64,000 nt of DNA, taken from Erythroxylum novogranatense. Lineage: Eukaryota > Streptophyta > Magnoliopsida > Malpighiales > Erythroxylaceae. The translations under genes were made by a program, and so were the position numbers. The notes under the pieces are model-generated. The model was not told where the DNA came from. It saw only the letters and a list, made by a program, of their open reading frames with translations, and did not search any database. Numbering within the stretch: position 1 is the first letter of the stretch; each line of letters begins with the position of its first letter. The DNA is taken from the NCBI GenBank assembly GCA_029891385.1, contig CM057226.1, forward strand, positions 91,706,977 through 91,770,976, written 5' to 3'. Below are positions 36,842 to 49,018 of this stretch, one piece after another.

Positions 36842-39034
36842 TGTTAGAGTAGTGTCCTGAAGGCAATCGCCTTTAGCGCATTTTGTACAAAATTGTGTAC
36901 ATACTTTATGAATAAATAAAGAAAGGCATATTTCATTAACTTGCTGTTCATTATTTATGAATGGATATTGATCAATAAGCAAATTAATGAAGTCCATGAT
37001 ATATGACATAGCATGAAGAAAATTGTGATGTGATCATACTACTGAGATTCCTATCATGTTATGTCAATATCTAAATTATCCCTAGTCATAGGATTACTGA
37101 GACTGGACATCGGTAATCCGGAAAGACTAGTACATCTTAAGCTCCTTGATTTGATCAAGCAGTGGATCTCAGAAACTGTAAATATGAGATATTTAGGGTT
37201 GAGATGTGGATGCTTACTAGAGGTAGTAAGTACATTGGATGACCTGCTATGAGATCATCACATGGATGTCCTATTCTAATGTCAGTGATAATCTCATCAT
37301 AGCAATGGTGCAAGTATCTTTAGACTTGAGGTGCTCGAGGATATCTTGAATCTTGATTACGTGCTTTGACTCCATTCCTTGTTGCCTTCTGAGAGGTCGC
37401 TCATAGGGTGGTGATTGGGTGCGACTTGAGGTATTGAAGGTAATTGAGTAGCCAATAGAGGATTCACCATACGTGATAGCGAAGATGATACCCATGGCCT
37501 CTTGTCGGGGTCATTACTTGGAAGTCTCTGGTAGGACATATATGTCATGAAGAATGTCTTCATTAACATATAAAGTAATAAGTCGGGGCGAAGCTGAAAT
37601 CACTTGGACTAGATTTGACATAGTCGATCTAGTAAGAGTTGACACATTGCCCATACTCATAACCAAGTGGGGTATAACATGGTGAAAGGAAGAATTGCAG
37701 TAATTGTCTATGGAAAGGTTAAGTGATATAGTTAATGATGAATACATGTTCATTCGTCAAACCAATTACTTTCCGGTCAATTGGGGGTCATGATGTGTTG
37801 CTAGATACCGCTCATGACTTGCTTGGATTAAGTGTTAATCTAAGTGGCCAACATAACCGGGAACCTAATGGATCACACGCATAAGAGTGTCTCGGAGGTG
37901 TCGGTCCTACCGGCCTACCGGGTCCCGGTATGGGAAAAACCTCCGAAAATCTTTTTCAGCAATATCAATGTCGCGATCTCATCGGGACATATCTCGATCT
38001 CATCGGGATCCATTTAATCCTTTTGTTCTCCATATATTGGAACTCTGTCCAAAACTATTTTACAATTCTCAGAGACACTCTTATCGTGTGACCCATTAGG
38101 TTCCGGTTATGTTGGCCACTTAGATTAACACTTAATCCAAGCAAGTCATGGCGGTATCTAAGAACATATCATGACCCCAATTGACCGGAAAGTAATTGGT
38201 TTGACGAATGAACATGTATTCATCATGAACTATATCACGAACCTTTCCATAGACAATTACCGTGCAATTCGTCCTTTCACCATGCTATACCCCACTTGGT
38301 TATGAGTATGGGCAATGTGTCAACTCTTACTAGACTGACTATGTCAAATCTAGTCCAAGTGATTTCAGTTCTCGTCCTGGGACTTATTACTTTATATGTC
38401 AATGTGACTGACCAGTGTGACTGGACCACTTCAGCATTTATTTATATATATATAATTAATTAATTAATTAAAGAATTAATATATATATATATGTGTGTGT
38501 GTGTGTGTATACGTGGATGGAGGATGAAGAAAGGAGAAGAAGCTTCCATTTCATGCTTAGTCATCAATTCATTTAATGACTAAAGACAAAATAATGAAGA
38601 TGAAAGATGAGGATGATCGTGGATGAATAAAAGAAGAGGTTTTAGAAACCTAAGTTCTAAGTTTAGAAGGTGTTCTTCGTGGGTTTTGCAAGAAAGAAGA
38701 AAAGGGTTTTCATCTTTCAAGCTTTCCATCATCATCATCCTTCAAGCTCTTCTCCAAGGTTTCATTTTCTCTTCATCGTTGATTCAAGCTCTCCAAGAAC
38801 AAGGTAAGATCTAGCAGTCTTCAACTTGTTCTAGCTATTCTCGGGTCAAAGGGTTTGTCCCGGTTAGGTTTTCCGATCTCTGCGTGGATACCGTTAGAGA
38901 CGGTCTCCTTTGGCCGTTATGGTTTGAGTTTGTTGTATAGACACATAGATCCTGGCTTTCGGGAAGGTCCCGGAATAAAAATTTTTGTTTTCGGCACCGT
39001 GGGCATGTGATGCTCACACCAGGATTTTCCTACA
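36842..39034 (+). repeat. 5' LTR of the nested copia element (2193 bp, with foldback)
   Basis: About 350 bp longer than the 3' LTR. The excess is an inverted second arm: 37,561-37,897 and 38,068-38,404 are inverted copies of each other (about 337 bp) around a 170 bp spacer. A (TA)n/(GT)n tract lies at about 38,440-38,510, also present in the 3' LTR (about 46,285-46,365). The small frame at 38,623-38,814 is conserved between LTRs only because the LTRs are copies. Confidence 0.92.
37561..38404. repeat. Large inverted repeat inside the 5' LTR
   Basis: Left arm CATTAACATATAAAGTAATA (37,561) to GTGTCTCGGAG (37,897). Right arm CTCAGAGACAC (38,068) to TTTATATGTCAATG (38,404). The arms match along their length with scattered mismatches. 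The spacer (37,898-38,067) lies inverted relative to its counterpart in the 3' LTR (46,094-46,261). Confidence 0.92.
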
Positions 39035-39048
39035 GTAGTATCAGAGCC
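39035..39048 (+). promoter_or_regulatory. Primer-binding site of the nested copia
   Basis: Directly after the LTR end CCTACA comes GTAGTATCAGAGCC. It matches the tRNA initiator-Met-complementary TGGTATCAGAGC of copia elements with one mismatch (A for G). Confidence 0.85.
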
Positions 39049-40157
39049 ACTTGTGTCGTATATAACGAAGAAACCATGATTAGGTCGGAGTTGCCTATTG
39101 CTTGTGACGATGATGCATGTTGATTGTGTGAATTTCGAATTCAGTGTAGAAATATTTTTTTCAAAATTTTCTTACCCAGATATGTTCACAAGATGTTGTT
39201 GCATATGTCTGTGGAAGCTCGGAATTTATCATTACGATTTGATATGGTTTTGCTAATTTATTCCCTAATGTTCTGGTTGCTGTCTTTGTGCACATTCAAT
39301 GAACTGGCATGCTTATAAATTCGAGAATAAATTGTAGAAAATTTTTTTTCGGATTTTCTTTCACCAAAATGTCTCTAAGATGTTTATGAATGTTTATGAG
39401 GATGAAAAAATATTTTTGAGGTGATTTACTATTTATTTGAGAATTTATTGTGTGCTGCTGGGAATAACTGTGTTGAGGAACACAGATTCTACATTGGCTT
39501 TGTTTCTGAAGTTGGATGATTTTTTGTTGGAAATAAATCCTAAAAAAATTCATGGAACATTTTGTAAACATTTTGTAACCTCTGTAATTTTCTCATAATT
39601 TATTGAAATTGTTTCAATGAGTTTTTCAAGCAAAACACAGAGCTTGGCAGTTTTGAGAAAGTTGCTGGAGCTGTTTTGTTTGGAATGATAAATTGTGTAT
39701 TTCTCAATTCCAATGCCTTGGATCATTTTTAATGTGATTAAAAATGTGTTATATAGATGTTGTATGCTTTCCAAATTTAATTTCTTGAAATTGGGTTTCC
39801 AAATATTTTTTGGATGTCAAATGTGTCACATTAGCGTCTCGTTAGTGCATTTCCTTGTCCTGATTATTTTGGCCGTCACAAATTTTGTGACCAGTGCCGA
39901 AGTAATCTTGATAAAGTTTAGACTACCTAGAGATACTTAGGGTGATAGTTTGATATTCTCAAATTATTTGGAGATCTGAATGAATAAGAGTGTATTCATT
40001 GATTTCAAATTTTTCATGTATAGTTTGACTATATATGGTAAGCAACAATGAAAGTGTTTCATTGGTACATCAAGGTAAAGGATATTACACTTGGTATTGT
40101 GAATTGGAACTGCACGGATTGAGAAATTGGCCGATTAGATAGCAATTCCACATGGAT

Positions 40158-40370
40158 AAGTCGACTAATAAAGATACAAGTCGACTTGTCAAGTGTTATC
40201 TGTAAACGCATAAGTCGACTTGCACAATGGTACAAGTCGATTTGTTAGTACTGACTGCATAAGTCGACTTACACATGCATAAGTCGACTTACACACTAAC
40301 ATAAGTCGACTTACACATGCATAAGTCGACTTACACTAACATAAGTCGACTTACACATACAAGTCGACTT
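40158..40370. repeat. Array of ten AAGTCGACTT palindromes
   Basis: Copies start at 40158, 40178, 40212, 40234, 40261, 40281, 40303, 40323, 40343 and 40361. Eight are perfect 10 bp palindromes; the first and fourth have one change. In the right half the spacing is 18-22 bp, about two helical turns, with linkers ACACATGCAT and ACACTAACAT. The array lies in the copia leader, on the transcribed side of the LTR. Confidence 0.93.
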
Positions 40371-40807
40371 ACAACATCAAAAGTGCGATGATGGATGATT
40401 TTAGGTATAGATTCAATGTGATTGATGAAATGCCTAAATCATTCCATATAGTCATGGTGACTATAATCCTACGGCTTGGAGGAGAAGAAGATGAGACCTG
40501 AAAACCCTCACATATCATATGAAAACTAACGCCTTCCATTAATATGGGAGAATCGAGTTCTTATAGAGTTGGGTTGTTGGGTAAACCCAAGCTCACTCTA
40601 TCTGGATATGTTGAACCATAAAATGAGATTTTGGATTAATGGGTCGGTTTTCACTAGAAGCGTTGATTTGTTGAGTAAACTCAAGGTCAACGTGGACAGA
40701 GGCGAAATTGGGCAGTGTGCATCAGATGTACGCGCATCAAGAGTTGATAACCCAATGTGTGTGCATACATCACGAGTTGATAGCACTAGTCGATAGTTGC
40801 ATTTATG

Positions 40808-40983
40808 ATGCAAATGGTATGACCGATACCTGCCGATAGATCTAAAGTGACTTGTTAGGTAAACCCAAAGTCATTTTAGTAATGTCGGATATCTATGATG
40901 CAATTGGTATGACCGATACCTACCGATTGACCTAAGGTGGCTTGTTGGGTAAACCCAAGGTCATTTTAGTAATGTCGGATATC
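40808..40983. repeat. Tandem duplication of about 88 bp in the copia leader
   Basis: Two units share GATGCAAWTGGTATGACCGA, TGTTRGGTAAACCCAA and CATTTTAGTAATGTCGGATA in the same order. A related GGTAAACCCAAG also occurs near 40,578, so more diverged units may precede it. Confidence 0.85.
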
Positions 40984-41146
40984 GACCCACTAGGACATTT
41001 TGTCATAATGTTTCTTGGATTCGTACTGAGGGTTATGGATTCTTTGAAACTAGTGGGAGCCATATGTATGTCATTCAAGTCCTTATGATCATGCATGTAA
41101 TTCTATTCTAACATTCTTTCTCGCTTTTCCCTATAGGTTATTGAAG

Positions 41147-44100
41147 ATGACTTCCAGTGTGAACTTGCGCTCACTAATGGACTCGAACAAATTAACTGAA
41201 CCCAACTTTCTAGATTGGCTGAGAAATTTGAGAATTGTTCTCAGGTCAGAGGAACTGGGATATGTCCTAGATGTTCCATTTCTTGATCCACCTGCTGCTG
41301 ATGCTTCTGATGAGGATCAGAAAGCATATCGTAAGCATCTTAAAAGCGGTGACATGGCTACTGCATTATGCTCGCATCTATGTCACGAGAGCTGCAAAAC
41401 AGCATGAGTCTATGGATGCTAATACCACGATGTTTCATCTTAGGGAAGCTGTTTGATGAGCAAGCTCGATGCGAAGGTTCGAGACCTCGAGACTACTCTT
41501 CACTACTAAGATAACTCGAGGTTCATCTGCGCATCGCGGTATGCTTTGAAGATGAATGAGTATATTGAGAGGTTGGCCGTCTTAGGTTTTGTTATGGATT
41601 ATGAATTAAGTGTTGACTTAATTACGGTTGGATGTCGATAGTTATTCACGGTTTGTGTTAAACTATCGGATGAACCAAATAACCACGACAATCCTCGAGT
41701 TGATCAATCGCTTTCAAGGCAATGAGCAAGCTATCAAGAAGGATAGCAAGCAAGTGCTTATGGTGGACTCTTCTTCGGTTCAAAGAAAAGAAGAAGAAGA
41801 AAAGGTCTAAGAAACCAAAAGGAAGTGCACCAAGAAGAAAACCAAAGAAAGCGCACCAAAGGAACTTGCTTCCATTGTGGTAGGCCGCCCTTTGGGCGAA
41901 GCGTAAAGTCTATCTGGAAGAATTGAAATGAGAAGAAGGCATCGGATGCCTCGACTTCTTCAGTATGTTTGTCATTGAGGTTACTCACTTTTACGACCAT
42001 AACATATGGGTATTAGATACGGTTGTGGCTCACACATATGCAATGATATGCAGGACCTCGAGGGACGATGAGCGACTCGTGAAGGAGAACTAGACTGCGT
42101 GTGGGAAATGGAGCAAGAGTTCTTTGCATTAGCCGTAGGCACTTACTTTTGTCACTCCCCACTGGGCTTGTAATTAAATTGGATGAATGTTATTTTGTAC
42201 TGTATTAACAAAGAACATATTATCATTTCTTGTTTAAATAAATTTGGTTTCTATTTGACTTTTAGTAACAATGGTTGTTCTATTAGTTTGAATGGAATGC
42301 TTTATAGTCTGGTACATTATGCAATGGAATTTACATATTAGATATGTCACATCCAATTATGAATGTCAATGACACGAAAAGACATAAGCGAGATAATTTA
42401 AAATCAACTTACTTATGGCATTGTCGCTTGGCCATATAAATGAGAGGCGATAGCTAAGCTCCATAAAAGTGGTAGTTTAGGGTCATTTGATTATGAATCA
42501 TATGACATATCACGAATCTTGTTTATTAGGCAAGATGACTAAATTACCCTTTAAGGGAAAGGGTGAGCGAGCGATCGGAGTATTAGACCTAATACATTCG
42601 GATGTATGTGGTCGATGTCCATCCATGCGAAGTAGTTGTCTTTACTTCATTACCTTTATCGATGATTATTCTCGATATGGGTACTTGTGTCGATGAGATA
42701 CAAATCTGAAGCATTTGAAAAGTTCAAACAATTGAAATGAAGTAGAAAATCAACTTGGGAAAAGTATCAAGACATTACGATCGGATCGTGGTGGGGAATA
42801 CTTAGACCAAGAGTTTTTGGATTATCTCAAAGATAATGGGATTTTATCTCAATGGACTCCTCCTTACACACCACAGCATAATGGTGTGGCAGAAAGGAGA
42901 AATCGAACCTTGTTAGACATGGTACGATCAATGATGGGCTTTGCAAAGTTACCAAAATTCTTTTGGGGGTATGCACTTGAGACAGCTGTTTACTTGTTAA
43001 ACAGAGTTCCATCAAAGACAATTGATGTTACTCTATATGAGATGTGGACTAACAAAAGATCCTATCTTACTCATTTGAAAGTTTAGGGTTGTCTTGCTTA
43101 TGTGAAGCGGACACAGTCAGATAAACTTGATGCAAAGTCTGACAAGTGTTTGTTCGTAGGATATCCTAAAGAAACAATGGGATATCAATTCTACCATCTT
43201 GAGGAACAAAAGGTGTTTGTTTCAAGCATGCTGTCTTTAGAGAAAGAGTTTCTTTTACAAGAAGGCGGTGGGAGCAAAATTGAGCTTGAAGAAGTTCGGG
43301 ATGCTCGAGCAGTATGAGATCAATTGTCGAACTCAAAGCGTGACTCATCTGAGATGAAGTGATTCAACCTTCTACAACACACGAAGTTCGTAGGTCACGT
43401 GGGATACGCTCTGTTCTAGAGATATGGATTTCTCGTGAATAAGCAGAATGACGTATTGCTCATAGAAGATGATGAGCCTACCACCTATGAAGAGGTTACG
43501 AAGAGTTGAGTCGAGAAATAGCTTCATGCCATGCGGTGAAATGGATTCCATGTATGAAAACCAAGTATGGACTTTGGTTGAGGCACCGAAGGAATCAAAC
43601 CCATAAGGTGCAAATGGGTTTCAAAAGAAAACCGACATGGATGGTAATGTAATTACCTATAAAGCAAGCTTGTGGCTAAAGGTTTTAAATCAAAGACAAG
43701 GAGTTGACTACGACGAGACCTTGACCCGAAGAGCAATGCTTAAATCCATTAGAATACTCCTAGCCATTGCCACTCATTATGATTATGAGATATGACAAAT
43801 GGATGTGAAGACAGCTTTCCTAAATGGAAATCTAGTTGAGGATGTGTATATGACACAACCTGAGGGCTTCACCTCCTATGATGGCGAAATGGTATGCAAG
43901 CTTCAAAAATCCATCTATGGATTGAAACAAGCATCTAGGAGTTGGAATATCCGTTTTGATGAGGTAATCAAAGAGTTTGGTTTCTCACAAAATCCGGATG
44001 AACACTGTGTGTATAAGAAGGTTAATGAGACTGCAATCGTATTCCTTGTGCTGTATGTAGATGACATATTATTGCTAGGAAACGATGTCTCTATGCTACA

Positions 44101-45027
44101 ATCGGTGAAGATTTGGTTATCCAAATAATTTGTCATGAAATACCTTGGTGAAGCAACTTATATCCTTGGGATAAGGATCTATAGAGATAGATCAAAAAGG
44201 TTGCTTAATCTTTCACAATCAACGTACATAGACAAGATACTAAAAAGGTTTAGCATTGAGCAATCCAAGAGAGGGTACCTTCCCGTGACTCATGGGATAA
44301 CACTCTCGAAATCTATGTGTCCTAAGACACAAGATGAGAGGATGCGCATGAGTATGATCCCGTATGCATCTGCGGTAGGATCTATCATGTACGTTATGCT
44401 ATGTACGAGACCCGATGTATCATATGCTCTAAGTGTTACTGAGCGAGATACCAATCGGATCTGGTGAGGTCCTTTGGGTGGTATCAAGAATATCCTCAAG
44501 TACTTGCGAAGGACTAAGGATGTTTTCTTGATATATGGAGATGGAGATCTCAAAGTGGCGGGTATCTGATGCCAATTTTAATCGATAAGGATGATTCCAA
44601 ATCGGTCGAGTTACGTATTCACACCTTGAATGGAGGCGATTAGTTGGAAGAGTTCCAAACAAGAGACAACTGTCGATTCAACGATCGAGGCGAGTACATT
44701 GCCGTTTGAAGCGTGCAAAGGCGGTTTGGATCGAAGTTCATTACTAAACTTGGTGTGGTTCCTAGCAGTGATGGGCCCATGCAATTGTATTGTGACAACA
44801 ATGGAGCTATTGTGCAGGCGAAGGAACCAAGGTCTCATCAACGATCCAAACACGTACTCCGCAGATATCATCTGATCAGGGAGATCATAAGACGAGGTGA
44901 TGTCCAGATCGAGAGAATTCCCACCGAGCAGAATATTGCAGATTCGTTGACAAAGCCATTATCACAAAAGAGTTTTGATTCTCATGTACTCGCCTATGGT
45001 ATTAGATATCAAGGCGATTGGCTTTAG
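41147..45027 (+). pseudogene. Decayed gag-pol of the nested copia
   Basis: gag starts MTSSVNLRSLMDSNKLTEPN (41,147), with FLDWLRNLRIVLRSEELGYV. A CCHC remnant (CFHCGRP) is near 41,868. The protease LDTG-like site is broken by a frameshift near 42,010. The integrase zinc region with ESCLLGKMTK is near 42,505-42,545. The integrase core has HSDVCG, RSDRGGEY and NGVAERRNR (42,597-42,900). The reverse transcriptase has MDVKTAFLNG (43,799) and the active-site YVDD (44,053-44,064), with a stop at 44,126. The RNase H end has IADSLTKPLSQKSF (to 45,027). Many frameshifts and stops. Confidence 0.9.
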
Positions 45028-45028
45028 G

Positions 45029-45041
45029 TCAAGTGAGAGAT
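45029..45041 (+). promoter_or_regulatory. Polypurine tract of the nested copia
   Basis: CAAGTGAGAGAT directly precedes the 3' LTR start TGTTAGAAT at 45,042, the expected place for the plus-strand primer. Confidence 0.75.
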
Positions 45042-46325
45042 TGTTAGAATAGTGCCCTGAAGGCAATCACCTTTAGCGCATTTTGTACAAAGTTGTGTAC
45101 ATACTTTATGAATAAATAAAGAAAGGTATATTTCATTAACTTGCTGTTCATTATTTATGAATGGATATTGATCAATAAGCAAATTAATGAAGTCCATGAT
45201 ATATGACATAGCATGAAGAAAATTGTGATGTGATCATACTACTGAGATTCCTATCATGTTATGTCAATATCTAAATTATCCTAGTCATAGGATTCTTGAG
45301 GCTGGACATGGTGTCCGGAAAGACTAATACATCTTAAGCTCCTTGATTTGATCAGCGGTGGATCTCGAAGCTGTAAATATGAGATATTTAGGGTTGAGAT
45401 GTGGATGCTTACTAGAGGTAGTAAGTACATTGGATGACTGCTATGAGATCATCACATGGATGTCCTATTCTAATGTCGGTGATAATCTCATCATAGCAAT
45501 GGTGCAGTATCCTTAGACTTGAGGTGCTCGAGGATATCTTGAATCTTGATTACGTGCTTTGACTCCATTCCTTGTTGCCTTACGAGGTCGCTCATAGGGT
45601 GGTGATTGGGTGCGACTTGAGGTATTGAAGGTAATTGAGTAGCCAATAGAGGATTCACCACTACGTGATAGCGAAGATGATACCCATAGCCTCTTGTCGG
45701 GGTCATTACTTGGAAGTCTCTGGCGGAGCATATATGTCATGAAGAATGTCTTCATTGACATATAAAGTAATAAGTCGGGGCGAGAGAACTGAAATCACTT
45801 GGACTAGATTTGACATAGTCGGTCTAGTAAGAGTTGACACATTGCCCATACTCATAACCAAGTGGGGTATAGTATGGTGAAAGGACTAATTGCACCAGTA
45901 ATTGTCTATAGAAAGGTTAGTGATATAGTTCATGATGAATACATGTTCATTTGTCAAACCAATTACTTTCCGATCAATTGGGGTCATGATGTGTTGCTAG
46001 ATACCGCTCATGACTTGCTTGGATTAAGTGTTAATCTAAGTGGCCAACATGTAAGGGAACCTAATGGGTCACACGCATAAGAGTGTCTCGGAGAATTAAG
46101 TAAAATAGTTTTGGACGAGTTCCAATATATGGAGAGCAAAAGGATTAAATGGATCCCGATGAGATCGAGATATGTCCGATGAGATCGCGACATTGATATT
46201 CTTGAAAAAAGGTTTTGGAGGTTTTTCCTATACGGGACCCGGTAGGCGGTAGGACCGACCCCAGTGTGACTGGACCACTTCAGCATTTATTTATATATAT
46301 ATATATATAATTAATTAAAGACTTA

Positions 46326-46361
<36 letters not shown>

Positions 46362-46887
46362 ATACGTGGATGGAGGATGAAGAAAGGAGAAGAAGCTTCC
46401 ATTTCATGCTTAGTCATCAATTCATTTAATGACTAAAGACAAAATAATGAAGATGAAAGATGAGGATGATCGTGGATGAATAAAAGAAGAGGTTTTAGAA
46501 ACCTAAGTTCTAAGTTTAGAAGGTGTTCTTCGTGGGTTTTGCAAGAAAGAAGAAAAGAGTTTTCATCTTTCAAGCTTTCCATCATCATCATCCTTCAAGC
46601 TCTTCTCCAAGGTTTCATTTTCTCTTTATCGTTGATTCAAGCTCTCCAAGAACAAGGTAAGATCTAGCAGTCTTCAACTTGTTCTAGCTATTCCCGGGTC
46701 AAAGGGTTTGTCCCGGTTAGGTTTTTCGATCTCTGCGTGGATACCGTTAGAGACTGTCTCCTTTGGCCGTTATGGTTTGAGTTTGTTGTATAGACACATG
46801 GATCCTAACTTTCGGGAAGGTACCGGAACAAAAATTTTTGTTTTCCGCACCGTGGGCATGTGATGTTCACACCGGGATTTTCCTACA
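45042..46887 (+). repeat. 3' LTR of the nested copia (1846 bp)
   Basis: Matches the 5' LTR from TGTTAGA to CCTACA, except that it has a single arm (45,753-46,093), then the spacer in reverse orientation (46,094-46,261), then rejoins at CCAGTGTGACTGG. The right arm is absent. Confidence 0.93.
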
Positions 46888-47761
46888 GGTTCCGGCGGGC
46901 TCTTCGTTACACTTACATCCAAGGTTTGAAGGCGGCCTGCAGTGGCGGGTCAGAGGTGGAGGCGTGGGATGGTGCACCGGAGGAAGACTGTTGCGATAGA
47001 TCGGTGGAGCCCTCCGATTCAGGTGTGGCCAACGGACATGACAGACAAAACGAGGAACAGTGTCCTACGCGGCCACAGTTGAAGCAGATTTGCGGCAATC
47101 CTTTGTAGGCAACATGGATGAGCTCGTTGTCGAGCTCCACAACCAAGCGCAGAGGTGAGCTGATATCGACATTGACGACGTCTCAAGCAAAACGCCTCCG
47201 ATAAACTTGCTGTGTATTATTATCGATCTTAACGGTTTTGCCCACTAGGTTACCGAGAGTAGCAAGTATGGAGGGATGGTACTGCGAGATGGGGAGTTCT
47301 AGAAATCTCACCCACGCAACAAAGTGGGTGATCTTACCCGTCGATGGTCAAAAATTTAGAGTCCACAGTTGTACAGAAAGGACGTGCCCGGCGATGAGCC
47401 ACGGCCCCTAAGTTAAGATATGAATGTAACCCTCCTCCTCCCTAAAATTGATTAGGTAGAATTCGTTTTCTAAATCAACAATTTTCAGCTGGCCTTTGGG
47501 ATGCCACATAGTTTGCAACCGATCTCGAAGCATGGTGAATCCTAATTTCCTGCCCAGTAGCTTAATCACCACTGCTTTTTCCCAGACCTTGTCCAATTTG
47601 CCTTTGAAATTGTTGGATAATTCTACGCCTAAGCCATGGCCACCTTGAACAATTGTGATGTCGCCTTCGTTCAGTTCAATGGGGTCTTCCTCTGGCCAGG
47701 CTAAATCAATGCGTTCTGCTTCAGGTCGTGAAGGGCCAATTACCACCACGTTATAGCTCAT
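46888..47761 (-). pseudogene. LINE ORF1, N-terminal part (DUF4283 and CCHC zinc knuckle)
   Basis: The region starting MSYNVVVIGPSRPEAERIDL, with ELNEGDITIV and KLLGRKLGFTMLRDRLQTMW, is the DUF4283 domain of plant L1 ORF1. The next segment has LPQICFNCGRVGHCSSFC, a CCHC knuckle. A stop follows KPWM, where the family continues. ORF1 RNA-binding protein would coat the LINE RNA; here it is broken. Confidence 0.88.
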
Positions 47762-47830
47762 TGGAGGATGTTGCCCTGGCAGTGCGATGGGAGGGGGTTC
47801 TTCCTCCCGTTCTCTTGTTCGAACTTATTT
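46888..47830 (-). mobile_element. L1-type LINE, 5' portion
   Basis: Continuation of the LINE that was split by the copia element. It carries the N-terminal part of ORF1 (see next entry) and ends, at its 5' side, near 47,830, where hAT-like sequence begins. The left edge repeats the target-site copy GGTTC (46,888-46,892). Confidence 0.85.
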
Positions 47831-47956
47831 AGTAGTGTGAATGTTGGAAGCAAATGGGTCCTGCATGATAAGAATATCGTACCGGGTTCGGTACCAGATT
47901 GAGTTCTGGAACGAAAGTTTACCAATATTGGTCGATACCGGATACCGTTTCGAATA

Positions 47957-48243
47957 ATTTTTTAAATTTATGAAAAAGTCCCTAAAATTTTTAAAAATTG
48001 CAAAATAGTCCATATTGATATATTGTCTTTGTTATCTTGTATACTTTACTAGTTTACTATTTACATCAATCATACTTTCAAAATCTTAATAATAAATAAT
48101 AATGACAATTAATATGAAATAAAATAATTTTAAATATTTTACATATAAATAATAACCACAATTAATATAAATAAAGACAATCATCATCATACAATTATAA
48201 AATTAAGAATAATACAAAGTATTTAAAATATTACAATAATACA
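47957..48243. repeat. hAT-linked AT-rich repeat, copy 1
   Basis: Shares long blocks in order with 56,146-56,420, including AATTGCAAAATAGTCCATAT, TTTACATCAATCATRCTTTC and AATTATAAAATTAAGAATA. It lies just 3' of the hAT transposase remnant, so it is probably the 3' non-coding end of that element. The adjacent GGTACCGG/GATACCGG-type motifs (47,880-47,955) resemble hAT subterminal repeats. Confidence 0.8.
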
Positions 48244-48459
48244 ATTTCATCATTTTAATAAATAATATTACATCAAAAGATTCAAAACATCCAGATAAAA
48301 GAACAATAAATATTACAAAAAGAGTTGATGACGAAGAAACAATCAAGTAGAAGTTAAACCTGAAACAAAAATATTACAGTTATATTACATATATACAATT
48401 TAACATAAATATCAAATACAAGTAAAATTAAAAGAAAAGGAAAAATAAAAACTTGAAAT

Positions 48460-49018
48460 TCAATCGTCAATGGGAGGATACTCATTAGAATTGCACTGAC
48501 TCCAGTGATTATTTGGTACAAAATCCTTATCATTGAGAGGAGCTTCATCATCATTATCATTCAAATTTAATGCATCAAATAACATGCCAATGCTTTCCCA
48601 TCTAAGCTTATCTTCCAAATCTAAATCATTCACACTAACCAAACTGGGTTCTTCAGAAACCCAATCCGCCAAAACATCAATATTATCAATGGCAATTGGA
48701 TTATTTGAACTACTTGTGCTATTAAGACTCCTAGTAAACAATTAATTTTAAATATTAGGAAATTATAAGAAATTATATCAAAATTAATAATGATAATAAT
48801 GAAAATAACATACCTTTCCTGAAGCTTTAAATTATAACGAACATAAATTAAGTCATTCAACTTTTTATGCTTCAATCTATTCCTTTTATTTGAGTGGATA
48901 AATTCAAATGTGCGCCAGTTTCGTTCACACCCAGTTGCACTCACACATCGACTTAAAATCTGAATCGCAAACCTTTTCAATTCTAGAACACTATTTTTGA
49001 ATTGATCCCACCAAGAAA
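48460..49018 (-). pseudogene. hAT transposase, C-terminal remnant
   Basis: Two exons: 49018-48814 and 48730-48460, GT-AG, in phase (Arg split AG|G). The first holds the hAT dimerisation domain: WWDQF, LKRFAIQILSRCVSATGCERNW, then FEFIHSNKRNRLKHKKLNDL and YVRYNLKL. The second has the acidic tail NIDVLADWVSEE. The DDE catalytic part and BED finger are missing, so this is a 5'-truncated relic. Stop at 48,460-48,462. Confidence 0.85.

Larger units (their letters stand above)
39049..41146 (+). other. Unusually long untranslated leader of the copia element
   Basis: About 2.1 kb between primer-binding site and gag, against a few tens to hundreds of bases in most copia elements. No coding frame with a recognisable domain. 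It contains the palindrome array (40,158-40,370) and a tandem duplication (about 40,808-40,983). Confidence 0.75.
36842..46887 (+). mobile_element. Ty1/copia LTR retrotransposon (10,046 bp), nested in the LINE
   Basis: 5' LTR 36,842-39,034 and 3' LTR 45,042-46,887, each starting TGTTAGA and ending CCTACA. A perfect 5 bp target-site duplication, GGTTC, flanks it (36,837-36,841 and 46,888-46,892). A primer-binding site follows the 5' LTR and a polypurine tract precedes the 3' LTR. The order of gag, protease, integrase, reverse transcriptase and RNase H is the copia order. Every coding segment is broken by stops or frameshifts. The LTRs differ by a large rearrangement and many small indels, so the insertion is not recent. 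Confidence 0.95.

Noticed and set aside
38623..38814. A 63-codon frame (MNKRRGFRNL...) repeated at 46,476-46,667
   Set aside because: It is the same LTR position in the two LTRs of one copia element; duplication comes from the LTR mechanism, not from conservation of a protein.
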